Assembly (NCBI GenBank): GCA_019802505.1
Contig: JAFMOC010000092.1
Location: 678,001-742,000, forward strand
From: Corydoras sp. C115
Lineage: Eukaryota > Chordata > Actinopteri > Siluriformes > Callichthyidae
Length of the DNA: 64,000 nucleotides
Reading direction: 5' to 3'
Notes under the pieces: model-generated
Told to the model about the DNA's origin: nothing
Database searches by the model: none
Seen by the model: only the letters and a program-made list of their open reading frames with translations
Position numbers and translations under genes: made by a program
Shown here: positions 22,301 to 32,499 of the stretch, piece after piece
Numbering within the stretch: the stretch's first letter is position 1
How the letters are laid out: each line of letters begins with the position of its first letter

Positions 22301-25300
22301 ATGGTGAGGTGCACCAACCCCAGATTATACAAGATCTTCCAGTCGAATGGAGACAGGTAGTTCGCTCTCTTTAAGCAGCTTATCGCCTGTGTGGAAAAAA
22401 AACAACAACAACTGAGGAGGTTAAGAGGACCGACCACTAGAGCATGGCTCAGTATGAAGAGCTGAAGTTTCCAGCGACTCACAGCCACATATTTCTTCTT
22501 GCCAAAGAAGCACATGCCGATGTTGTTCCAGAGTGGAGGGCTCTCGGGCACGGCGAACGCCGCCACGCGATACTTATTCATCGCCACGTCGAAATCCCCA
22601 TGCGTTTGCATCATGCTGCCTGCTGCCAGAATGGCCTGAGGACCACACACAGGTTTGGATATGTAACAAGTATCTTCAAAGACAATTCCCTGAAGATGCA
22701 GTGCACAAAGGTGGCACCTTGTAATGGTTCGGATCGTATGTCAGCGCGTTCCCAGATGCTCGAAGGCTCGCTGATACTTGCCGAGCTGAAACGCAGACAG
22801 AGTTGGTGTTGTATTTAAAATGATGTTTACAGATCTGACTGCCTGCTCACACTGACCTGAATGTACAAGAGGCCCAGGGTGCTCAGCAGCTCAGTGTTCT
22901 CAGGAAAGCACCTGCCAAACACAGGAAATGGCTTCTTAAAAGCTTTTGAAATAGAACTGCAGTTAACAAAACCACACAATGGCAAACCTTAAGGCAGATG
23001 GGCTACATCAAAAGACCTGCCAAGTGTTATTACAACAAACCTGTAAGCGTAAGCGTAAGTATGTCACCTTATTTGCTGGCCATCACGTGGACCCGAGGGG
23101 GGGGGGTCCAAGTCAAACTGACCCCCTGTTGTATTGCTACTGAATGAGGCTCCCCCTAGTGGCACAGCTGCTCGATGACCGGGGTTTTTAAGCACCCAAA
23201 ACAATATACGTGCATTTTTCAGGACCCTAGTTTCAGGCCTGCGACTCTAGGACTATTACAACAAACCCGTAATGTAATATTTGCGTAAGCCGCAGTATGT
23301 CACCTTATTTGCTGGCCATCACGTGGACCTGGGGGGTCGAAGTCAAACTGACCCCCTGCTGTATTGCTACTGAATGAGGCTCCCCCTAGTGTCACAGCTG
23401 CTCGATGACCAGGTTGTTAAACACCCAAAACAATATACGTGCATTTTTCAGGAGCCCAGTTTCAGGCCTGCAATTCTAGGACTCAACTTTTTTGTGACAC
23501 TGCCCCCCAGTGGGAGACTTTGGCCTAAGGACCGCAATTGATGGTAACCGCTTTTATTTTTCACACAAATCACTTTTATTTTATTTGATTATTACAGTCT
23601 CAGGTCTGTTTTAGTAGCCATGCCGTCATCCTCAAGTATGAACTTAATGAAGGTTTGACACACCATGCGTTAAGACTTCAGAATTCAACCCATATCACTG
23701 ACCCATATTTTATCCCAACAGCCTGTAACGTATTCTCTTTAGCTAGAGGAAGTTTTCTTCCAGCTCTGGTCGAAATCGGTGCAAAGCGAGAGGTTTCTTG
23801 CTTCGGAAGTCGACGCCGCGCAGCATCATTAAAGCACATGGATATTATTAATTCATCTGCTCTACAGGAGGGCCGCTGGAACAGACCCACTAAGCTCACG
23901 CTGCAGCTCCTCTGCCCTCATCTAGTTACTTTTCCAACGTTGCTCTGATATCAGAACTGGTATGAAGACCCCTCTTCACGCACTTCCTTCCTTCTCTCAT
24001 TTTTGGGCCACACAGAATAGTCAATAAGGCAAAATTCTGAATGTTTCATCCGAGCTTTAACCATTCCTTTTGAACTGTGTTTAAGGTTTAAATATCTGAA
24101 GCCATATTAAAAAAAAAAGATCGCTCTAAGATTCAGAGTAATTCAGTCTTCCATAAATGTATTAATTATGTGATTGGTCTGAGTCTCGTCCCAGCATGCT
24201 GTGCCGCTCACGGCAAAGTACAGGAGCCGTGGCAACAACTGCCTGCAAGCCCGCCAGTTCAGACCCAGCACAAACTTTAGCAGCCTTATCAAACTGACCA
24301 TGTGGATTATGGTCTGTTAAATGTTTTAGACATGACTTCAGGTTCCTAGCTAAAAAATTTAGACGTCTGTCTCACTTTGCTTTGAATAAGTCACCTGATC
24401 GACTGTTCAAAGTCGTGTGTATTAACTGATATTAGCTACGTGGCATCTTTCATATCCTTTTAGGCAGAGGTGGTAATGACTCATGATATTAATGATGGAC
24501 AAGCAGAGACTTGTAATTAAACATGTTGCTGACATCAAGCTTAATGAAGTCTGTCTTCTGGAACCAGGACACAAGAACAAAAAGTGTTTTTTTTTTTTTT
24601 GTTTTTTGTTTTTTAAAGCTGCCAAGGCACGTTGGCTTAGTGGTTCGCACGTTCTGCTCTCAGCGCTAGGGATTCCCGGTTCGAATCCCCATCTGGGTGG
24701 AGTTTCCATGTTCTCCCCGTGTCCGCGTGGGTTTCCTCCGGGTTCTCCGGTTTCCTCCCACAGTCCAAAAACATGGATCAAGTCAATTGAGTTCTCCAAA
24801 TTGCCCCATGTAGAGTGTGTGTGTGAGTGAGTGTTCTCCCCTGGATGGGCATGGGGAACCCCCCCACGACCCTAATAGAGGATAAAGCGGAAGATAATGA
24901 ATGAATGAAGCTGCCAACATAGAGACGATGTCGAGGTCATGATGTTGAGGGAGCTGCAGGTCTGAACCACGTGGTTTTTAAAGCACGACTTTGACTTTCT
25001 ACTGTAACATGTATGAGAATCATGTGTAATGAGGTGATGAAGGGTTACAGCACATGGGTCTCTTGGGTTTATTACCAACGTGGGTCCTTTCTGTGTGGGG
25101 TTTGCATGTTCTCCTGGCATCTGGGTGCTTTCTGTCATGACCTGGACCACGTGGTTTGGACTACCAAATTCCCGACCCAGAGCAGAACATTACTGGACTT
25201 ACTCCACGGCATTCTTGTAGACCTCTATAGCCTTCTCTGTGTCTCCTTCTAGCAGGTAGATCTTGCCAAGCATCATGTAAGTCATGTCATGCTTGTTGAG

Positions 25301-25888
25301 CATCAGGGCCATGTTTAGATGCTCCACAGCCTACAAACAAACGCAAGAAGCAGAGATTAATGATTAGTGTTTACATAAACTCGAGAGTGACTCTGAATGA
25401 AGTAATAAGAAAACATCCAATCAGCAGCCAGTCTTTACTAACACTAGCTTAGATATGAGCCCTGTTTCATTGTGGTGAGATGACACTTAACATGCACGAC
25501 ATAAACATCACAGAAGCTAACACAACAGAGTTAGAACAGTGCTGCTTAGTGTTGAATAGTTCTTGGTGTGTATATTTAGAACAAACAGGTAAGAAGAGGA
25601 AAATGCCCAAAATCAAAGGTTTGATCAGGACATCCAGACTACTCGCACTTACACTCTTGAAATCCTTGGTGTAAATGTAGCAGACTCCCAGATTGTGGTT
25701 GAGCTCCTGCAGAAGAAGGTAAAAAGGTCACACTGTATATATACTATATTAGGTTAGCAGAACTCATCCACAGCTTTTTACAAAGCATACTTGGTTCTGT
25801 TTAATTATTTTAAAAAGTTTAAAGTCAAGGCACCAATGTGGAGAACTGGTAGCATTGGAATAGACCAGAATCTAAACATTACCAAGGC

Positions 25889-25931
<43 letters not shown>

Positions 25932-26776
25932 TGTGTGTGTGTGTGTGTGTGTATGTGTGGTTAAAATGTAATAAGCAGTATTTACCCAGTCCTTCTGGTT
26001 TAGACGTGCCGCCTCGTTGTAGACCTCAATAGCAGCCTTGTGCTTTCCTAAAAGAAAACTTATAAAAAAAAAAATGTACACAATTAAAAATTATAAAAAC
26101 ATGGTTTGTTACGTACAGACTCAAAACAAAACATAAGTTCCTTGTGTAAGACGTAAGGAAATTTAATAACAAAAAATGAATTTAGTAGGGGTGAGCTGCA
26201 ATATTCGCTGATTCGACGATTCGATTCGGAGAACCATAGTCGACTATGAACCTCATAGTCGAATGTACCATTTTGACCACATGGGGGCACCCATGGCTGC
26301 TGCTAAGCATTAGTTTTTACATGAAATGTCTTTGTTTTCGTTATATATATAGCCTTTTGTCAAATAAAATCATCCTAATTTCTACAAAAAAAAAGAAAAA
26401 ACAAAAACAAAAAAAAAAGGTTTTCCTTTGTTAGAAAAACAAGTAAAATATATAAAAATATATATTTTTAAAAATATATAGATGTTTATTTTGGTAGGGT
26501 GTTGATTCTTATTCGCTGCAGAATGCAGTAAAACGTGGAGCTGTTTGCATGGCCAATCTCTCAGCTCTTGTATAGTATGAAGGTGGACCTAAATAATACT
26601 CAGGGAATAAAAAACAAACATAAAAACAGGCTGATGTTCTTTATATACTAAAGCGTGTGCTTACAGGGAGCGGGCCACTTGTTTCAGGTTGTCTGAGCTG
26701 CTGGGGTTGAGAATGGCACAGCTTTGAAACAGTTCCAGAGACTGTTGAATCTTTCCCTCCAAACGCAGGATCAGAG

Positions 26777-26817
<41 letters not shown>

Positions 26818-29800
26818 TGTAAGGAATCCCTCGAGACAAGACCTATAAAAAACAATATACCCCATAATATCTGCTCCCTTTGGTCAAAAGAGACCATGAT
26901 AGAAGACGATCTAACATTTTACAGACTGTAACCTTCAAGATCAAAGTAGAAAAACCCACAAATTAGCTGACTGATGGGCGGGACAACGGCCAATCAAATC
27001 AGTGGAAAAACAACACATGGACAATTCTGCAAGAAAAAATACTTCACAGTCGAAATGACAAAACTAGAGATCAATACAAACCAATGGGTAAAATTAAATC
27101 CCAAAACCGGATTGGGAACCGATCACTTTTCCAAACTTCTCATTCTAGTTTTAAATATATTTGTTTAATGAACACGGATTTTGCAACTTGTGCAAATAAA
27201 CCTGGACATTAAGAAAATAAAGCTGAGAGTGGGGAAACTGGACCATTCCACAGAGGTATGATGATTTTCATCATGCTGTAGTTCCATCAGTCCTACCTTG
27301 GACATATATAGCATATTCGCACATGCTCTGAGTCTCCTGCAGCTGCTCTTTAATAATGGCCTAGAGAAATAACACAGCAGATTAATCAGAGTAACAAATG
27401 AAAACGCATTCACAGCAGTGAGAATGGATCAGAACTCCGCACCTTGCATGTCTCATAGTCTTTGCGAATGTAGTGCAGATGAATAAGCCAGTTCCTCCTC
27501 TCTAGAATAGGGAGCTCTGGGGCTGAGATACAAAACAACACGTATAGCATCAGTCTTAGTACAAGAGATGAATGAATAATGCAAAACCATTTTTAAAGTC
27601 TTTATAAACAGAAGATGGCGGCACAGTGGCTTAGTGGTTAGCACGTTCTCCTCTCAGCACTAGGGATTCCCGGTTCAAATCCCCATCTGGGTGGAGTTTC
27701 CATGTTCTCCTCATGTCCACGTGGGTTTCCTCCGGGTTCTCCGGTTTCCTCCCAAGTCCAAAAACATGGATCAAGTCAATTGAGTTCTCCAAATTGCCCC
27801 ATATAGAGTGTGTCTGTGTGAGTGAGTGTGTGCCCAGTGATGGATTGGCGCCCTGTCCTGGGTGTATCTGCCCAGCGACCGAAACGTTCTCCCCTGGATG
27901 GGTATGGGGAACCCCACCGCGACCCTAATAGAGGATGAAGCGGGAGATAATGAATGAATGAATAAACAGAAGATCACACATCTAGATTTAAATTAACATG
28001 TTTTTTTTTTTTTACAACTGATGTGATTCAGGTTTAGGAACAGCAGTGCAGGTGCAAATTTTGAAATTTCCTGAAGGTTCCTGTCTTTGAAATGTGGGAG
28101 AAAACCTGGTGGATTAGCAGATCTGTCCATCCTCCCTTCTGGAAATCAAACTCAAGATCTTCTTGCTGCAAGGCAGAAGAGCCAACCACTGTGCCACGAT
28201 GCTGGCCATAAAATAGGTGACATTATATATATATATATATCCTGATCTGGTTGGAGTTTCTTCTCTCCATGTCCACATGGGGGTATTTTTTCCTGTTTTT
28301 TTCCACAGTCCAAAGACATGGATTCAAGGTAAATCAGCTGCTCTAAATTGCCCCTATATAGTGTGTGTGTCTGAAATGTTCTCCCCTGCATGGGTAAACC
28401 CCCCCACGACCCAAGTCCCTTGAATATGTTAAAGCGGAAGATAATGAGATGAGATGAGATAAATAAAACATGACTTATACCAAATCTGTCAGTGGTTCTC
28501 TGGAACAAGAAAAGAAGTAACCCACTGGGAAATCCATTACAAATGACTTTCCCCTAAAAAGCAAACCTGTGCGCTTAATATTTAACCAAAATATAACCTA
28601 AAAAAATCAGATGTGCATTAGAACTGGATGCATATAATATTCTGTTGCTTTCTTCACTGAGCAGAGTTTGTAAAGCTCTCCGCCTCCGATCTATAGAGCT
28701 CTACAAACAAGAAGAGCGACCGCACTGAGGGGGAGCATCAGCATATTACTTTGCTCGCTCGCAAGGCTGCCGGCAAAATCTGTTTTCAAGCTGTTCTATT
28801 CCGGGACAGACTTTTATCTCTGAGCTGTAATCCTCTTCAAAGCTAAACGCAGCCAGTGGAGGAGATTTAAGCCCAACAGCGCCATCCACAGACAGGCCGT
28901 GGGAGGAAGCTCATTTACTTTGCTTTAATTATCTTGCAAGATTTTTTTTCTTGGTGAAATTTGAAAACAAATTATGTTTTTTTTTGGCAAATGCATCTGA
29001 TGACTTGAAAGCTTACGCTTTTTAATGAAGCATAGATTATACATAAAAATTCAGGGAGGTCAGACCTCAAATACATTACAAGTTTAACAGCAAACTAAGG
29101 TCAACATGTGGCAGATATAAGCAATATATCCTATAAATCCTATAAATTGATGCTGCACCATTAACTTGTAGAGCTTCAGCTGGAACCTAAACCAGCAACA
29201 ATTTATAGGATTCATAATGTTACTTATCTGAAAAAAAGAAATAAACAAAGCCAATTTACTTAGTCGTTCTGATTAACTACAAACCTTTTTTAAGACGAGG
29301 TTTGTTCGGGTCGGTGGCCACAGGAAGTGGGTTTCCTGAAAAACAATAAAAAAAATTTTGTACATTAAAACAACAATCCAAAGATTTAAAATCCAACAAT
29401 AAAGACACACTATCTAAAGAAAAGCATTGCAAAAAGCAAAACAAACTACACAATCAGGACAACGTGCTCTGCACCGAAGCGTAATATTTGAACAAATAAA
29501 CATGTAACTGGGGCGACACGGTGACAGAGTGCTGACACATCGGCCTCTCTTTGCTGGGGATTCAGGTTCGAATCCAAATTTCAGTGTTTCCATGTTCTTC
29601 ATGTTCTTCATGCACGTCTGCATGAGTTTCTTCCGGGTTCTCTGGTTTTTCACAGTCCAAAACCATAGCTTCAAGGTGAATTGGCTGCTCTAAATTGCCC
29701 GTATGTAATTGTGTGGGTGAGTAAGAGTGGCCCAGCAACGGATTGGAGCCCTGTCCCCTGGGTGCATCAGCCCAGCGCCTGGAACCATCTCCCCTGGATG

Positions 29801-30788
29801 GACATAGAGATTTATCGATGGATTTAACATTGCAGCATTAAACACAGTTCATTCTGAATCAAAGCGGCACGGTGGCTTAGTGGTCAGCACGTTCTCCTCT
29901 CAGCGCTAGGGATTCCCGGTTCGAATCCCCATCTGGGTGGAGTTTCCATGTTCTCCCCGTGTCCGCGTGGGTTTCCTCCGGGTTCTCCGGTTTCGTCCCA
30001 CAGTCCAAAAACATGGATCAAGTCAATTGAGTTCTCCATATAGAATTGCCCCATATTGAGCGCCCTGTCCTGGGTGTATCTGCCCAGCGATAGACCCTGG
30101 AATGGGGGAACCCATAGGACCCTAATAAAGCAGAGATAAGATAGGATCATATCATTAGCTCTAATAAAGGGTAACTACTCCCGGCAGTTCCTGTTATAGA
30201 ATAGCAAAAAGAAAAAATAAATAAATAAACACCACAAGGCCTTCCCCAAACTGTTTACTCGAGGCAGTGAATTGTCGCTGGACAAAATCACAAACACACT
30301 CCATATTATGGAAATACACATTCACTGTGATCCATGTTTTTGGACTGTAGTAAGTGCAGTAAACATGGAAACTCCACCCAAAGCGGCTACGTCAACGCAA
30401 GCAAAGCGCGTTCTATTTATAAATACACATTCACTGTGATGTTTTACTGTAGTAAGTGCAGTAAACAAAGCGGCTACATTAACGCAAGCAAAGCGCGTTC
30501 TGTTAAACTGTACAGGCTTTAAAACCTAAATGAAATAAGGACTTATTTAAAGTTAATTTAGGAGTTATGAGTTTATAAATCTGTTGAATGACGTCGTGTT
30601 GTAAACAAACCGTCAGAACGCCGGCTGTTAGCAACTCCGCTAAACCGTTAGCATTAAAACCGTTATTTACTGAAACACCAGCTTCACTCGCGTCTTACAG
30701 AGCCAGCGTCTCTGAACATGTTTATTTTATTTAAATTAAGTTTAATAAAATAAGAACTCACGGTTTTAACGGGCTCGTCGTCTGCCAT
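19326..30788 (-). CDS. BBS4: Bardet-Biedl syndrome 4 protein (BBSome TPR subunit), 16 coding exons
   Basis: BBS4 is a tetratricopeptide-repeat subunit of the BBSome, which moves membrane cargo into and out of cilia, and acts at centriolar satellites (established). Exons in transcript order: 30788-30762, 29335-29285, 27522-27443, 27360-27297, 26776-26665, 26058-25986, 25706-25653, 25330-25203, 22911-22857, 22785-22718, 22635-22483, 22386-22215, 21132-21063, 20967-20817, 20452-20245, 19450-19326. About 530 residues versus 519 in human. Clear family blocks: NWLIHLHYIRKDYE, SDNLKQVARSLFLLGKHK, AAIEVYNEAARLNQKDW, MQTHGDFDVAMNKYRV, PPLWNNIGMCFFGKKKY, LYNLGLVHLTMQQYASAF, and the tail block QQPLGSNLALGQAMSSAA. 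The last exon is acidic then basic and ends SRAVTE-stop. A one-base loss breaks exon 10 (about 22748-22753), and exons 1 and 2 do not agree in phase. Introns hold many SINEs and a 226-bp tandem duplication. Confidence 0.93.
19515..19644 (-). mobile_element. Truncated DANA-like SINE, half of an inverted pair
   Basis: Tail to CCATCGCTG on the reverse strand, cut exactly where a + strand copy begins; no right half reappears after that copy. Confidence 0.88.
19645..19985 (+). mobile_element. DANA-like SINE, full length
   Basis: Head GCGGCATGGTGGCTTAGTGG to tail AATGAATGAATT, forming an inverted pair with the truncated copy at its 5' side; an ATT/GTT triplet run follows. Confidence 0.9.
20531..20795 (+). 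mobile_element. Old DANA-like SINE in a BBS4 intron
   Basis: ACGGTGGCTTAGTG head, a B box reduced to AATCACATCCCAATC, and CCCTGGATGGGCATGGC before a decayed tail. It ends about 20 bp from the BBS4 exon 14 donor. Confidence 0.75.
21305..21637 (+). mobile_element. DANA-like SINE, first of a tail-to-tail pair
   Basis: Full length; flanked by AAACCTAAAGG on the left (21294-21304) and right (21638-21648). Confidence 0.93.
21654..21975 (-). mobile_element. DANA-like SINE, second of a tail-to-tail pair
   Basis: Reverse orientation, B-box region partly deleted. Flanked by CCTAAAGGAATT on both sides (from 21641 and from 21976), the same target as its neighbour. Confidence 0.93.
22748..22753 (-). other. 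BBS4: Frame-breaking missing base in BBS4 exon 10
   Basis: On the coding strand CTGGGAACGCGCTGAC gives a premature TGA. One more A (GGAAACGCG) restores FEHLGNALTYDPNHYK, the conserved BBS4 sequence. The exon is 68 bp and 69 is needed for phase 0-0. Confidence 0.85.
23029..23484. repeat. Two-copy tandem duplication, period 226 bp
   Basis: ATTACAACAAAC begins both copies (23029 and 23255). Each contains TATTTGCTGGCCATCACGTGG, a G-run, GAATGAGGCTCCCCCTAGTG and CAATATACGTGCATTTTTCAG. It lies in BBS4 intron 8. Confidence 0.92.
23485..24600. other. BBS4 intron 8, unique part
   Basis: No exon or repeat family recognised between the tandem duplication and the SINE; poly-A/poly-T runs near 24109 and 24588. 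Confidence 0.45.
24626..24907 (+). mobile_element. DANA-like SINE with internal deletion and TSD
   Basis: The head is intact, but the segment from GTGCCCAGCGATAG to CGAAACG is lost. Flanked by AAGCTGCCAA (24616-24625 and 24908-24917). Confidence 0.93.
25890..25955. repeat. (AT)n-(GT)n compound microsatellite
   Basis: AT run then ACACATATATGTGTGT, 30 bp downstream of BBS4 exon 6. Confidence 0.9.
26194..26330. mobile_element. Possible hAT-like non-autonomous transposon relic
   Basis: GATTCGACGATTCGATTCGG and paired CATAGTCGACTATG / CATAGTCGAATG motifs resemble the termini of fish hAT elements. No duplication or full TIR could be defined. Confidence 0.3.
26777..26813. repeat. (CA)n microsatellite abutting a BBS4 acceptor
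   Basis: On the gene strand this is a (GT)n run ending in TGTGTAG, the acceptor of BBS4 exon 5. The usual pyrimidine tract is replaced by the dinucleotide repeat. Confidence 0.9.
27617..27961 (+). mobile_element. DANA-like SINE, full length with TSD
   Basis: Flanked by the 13-bp duplication ATAAACAGAAGAT (27604-27616, 27962-27974). BBS4 intron 2. Confidence 0.95.
28240..28460 (+). mobile_element. Old DANA-like SINE body
   Basis: GATCTGGTTGGAGTTTC, CACAGTCCAAAGACATGG and TTAAAGCGGAAGATAATGAG remain; the head is lost and replaced by an AT run. Confidence 0.7.
28461..29284. other. BBS4 intron 2, unique part
   Basis: No exon recognised. 28640-28935 is repeat-free and of higher complexity than its surroundings; it may be a conserved non-coding element, which only alignment can show. 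Confidence 0.4.
29512..29815 (+). mobile_element. Old DANA-like SINE
   Basis: GGGGCGACACGGTGACAGAG head, B box GGTTCGAATCC intact, diverged body, and TCTCCCCTGGATGGACATAG end. Confidence 0.78.
29864..30150 (+). mobile_element. DANA-like SINE with 3' deletions
   Basis: Young head and body, then patchy deletions from the GAGTGTG segment onward, and a decayed tail GCAGAGATAAGATAGG. Confidence 0.88.
30312..30505. repeat. Local tandem duplication carrying SINE-like patches
   Basis: AATACACATTCACTGTGA ... GCAAGCAAAGCGCGTTCT occurs twice (from 30312 and from 30421). Only the first copy contains two blocks identical to the SINE body, at about 30328-30348 and 30360-30380. Confidence 0.8.
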
Positions 30789-30854
30789 GCTTTTATTCAG
30801 CAGGTTTTAATAAGCCCCACATCCGGTACGTCTCAGCGACCTCGACGCGCTGTC

Positions 30855-30868
30855 GTTACCATGACAAC
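30855..30868. promoter_or_regulatory. BBS4: RFX X-box in the BBS4 promoter
   Basis: GTTACC-AT-GACAAC is an imperfect palindrome that matches the X-box consensus bound by RFX factors, which drive ciliary genes including BBS genes. It lies 67 bp upstream of the BBS4 ATG. Binding itself is inferred. Confidence 0.75.
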
Positions 30869-30954
30869 GCATAGCATTACCTGCCACTGAGTACAATACA
30901 GCATGCATTAAAAACAAAGGGGTTTAAATAACTGACTAAACACTAGTTTGTAGT

Positions 30955-31700
30955 TCCACAGTTCCAGACTGTAGTCCATCTGTTTGTGTTCTACAGTACA
31001 TATTGTGTACGTCCCCTTTACTCTGTTCTAATGGTCAGAACCCCAATAGTACCCCCACAGAGCAGGGATTATTTGGTGGGTGCATTATTCCTATCCCAGC
31101 AGTGTCACTGAGGTGTTTAAATGAAACTCCAGCAGCACTGCTGCACTAAAACACCCCCTCACCACATCAGTGTCACTGCAGAACTGACAATAAACAATCC
31201 ATTCATTCATTATCTTCCGCTTTATCCTCTATTAGGGTCGCGGTGGGGTTCCCCATGCCCATCCAGGGGAGAACGTTTCGGGCGCTGGGCAGATACACCC
31301 AGGACAGGGCACCAATCTATCGCTGGGCACACACTCACTCACACAGACACACTCTATATGGGGCAATTTGGAGAACTCAATTGACTTTGTTTTTGGACTG
31401 TGGGAGGAAACCGGAGAACCCGGAGGAAACCCACGCAGACACGGGGAGAACATGGAAACTCCACCCAGATGGGGATTCGAACCGGGAATTCCTAGTGCTG
31501 AGAGGAGAACGTTCTAACCACTAAGCCACCATGCCGCCCACAATAAACAATCCACCACCCAAATGATACTTGTTCTGTGATGCTCCTGACCAACCGAGAA
31601 CAGAGAACCAACCACAAAGAACACAGTGTAATTGTAGAACTACAAAGTTCATCTATATAAAGTGGAGAAAATAGTCCAAATACTTGTGGGCGACTTTACC
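30955..31700. mobile_element. Tc1-type MITE hosting a SINE
   Basis: MITE blocks at 30955-31200 and 31540-31700 (ACTGTAGTCCATCTG, CCTCACCACATCAGTGTC, CCACCACCCAAATGATAC) are interrupted by the SINE 31201-31539. Confidence 0.75.
31201..31539 (-). mobile_element. DANA-like SINE nested in a MITE
   Basis: Flanked by the perfect 14-bp duplication ACAATAAACAATCC (31187-31200 and 31540-31553), a sequence of the MITE. Confidence 0.95.
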
Positions 31701-31712
31701 AAAAGGTACAGT

Positions 31713-32000
31713 ACATTCATTCATTCGTTATCTTCTGCGTTATCCTATATTAGGGTCACGGGGGGGGTTTTCTTAGAACGTTTCGGGCTGGGCAGATAGA
31801 CTCAGGACAGGGCGCCAACCTATCGCTGGGCACACACTCACTCACACAGACACACTCTATATGGGGCAATTTGGAGAACTCAATTGACTTGATCCATGTT
31901 TTTGGACTGTGGGAGGAAACCGGAGAACCCGGAGGAAACCCACGCAGACACGGGGAGAACATGGAAACTCCACCCAGATGAGGATTCGAACCGGGAATCC
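31713..32000 (-). mobile_element. DANA-like SINE, head truncated
   Basis: Tail to GAACCGGGAATCCC on the reverse strand, with a deletion around the GCATGGGGAACC block. A short duplicated AAATACAAAGGTAAACTTTA follows. Confidence 0.88.
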
Positions 32001-32002
32001 CA

Positions 32003-32085
32003 CTAAATACAAAGGTAAACTTTAATGCATTGCTGCTTGATCAAGTGAGAATCACTAAATACAAAGGTAAACTTTAATGCATTGG
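32003..32085. repeat. Short tandem duplication, period about 50 bp
   Basis: CACTAAATACAAAGGTAAAC and TTTAATGCATTG occur twice in a row, at 32002 and 32053. Confidence 0.8.
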
Positions 32086-32263
32086 TTGTCGTGGAGCAGG
32101 AAGGTAGTGGCCCTTATTTTGTGGCATCGTATTTATGCAACTTGGTTGCTGAATGTCATTAAACTAAAATAAAAAATGCTTATGTACAAATGAAATGCTT
32201 TGAATGACTTTAATTCAAATACTACTAAAATCACTTTTAGAGGTTTCAGACTTTTGGCTTCAC

Positions 32264-32269
32264 TTTATT
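32264..32269 (-). terminator. ADCK2: Candidate ADCK2 poly(A) signal (AATAAA)
   Basis: TTTATT on + is AATAAA on the gene strand, about 235 bp past the stop. Motif and position only. Confidence 0.5.
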
Positions 32270-32499
32270 TCTTTAGTCTTAAAGGAACATGAAAAATATG
32301 AACCGGTGTTCACACATGTTCATCTACTGCACTGATTTTCAGAGAACATCCCGGTTCAGACTGCAGATACTAACAACGACTTGTGTGGTACCGAAGGTGA
32401 GAATAAAAAAAAAAAACACTATACTGGTACCAGAATGTTTGTAACATGCATTAAACTGTATAACGCAGGCTTTCGTTCCTATGTGCATGATCGAGGACA

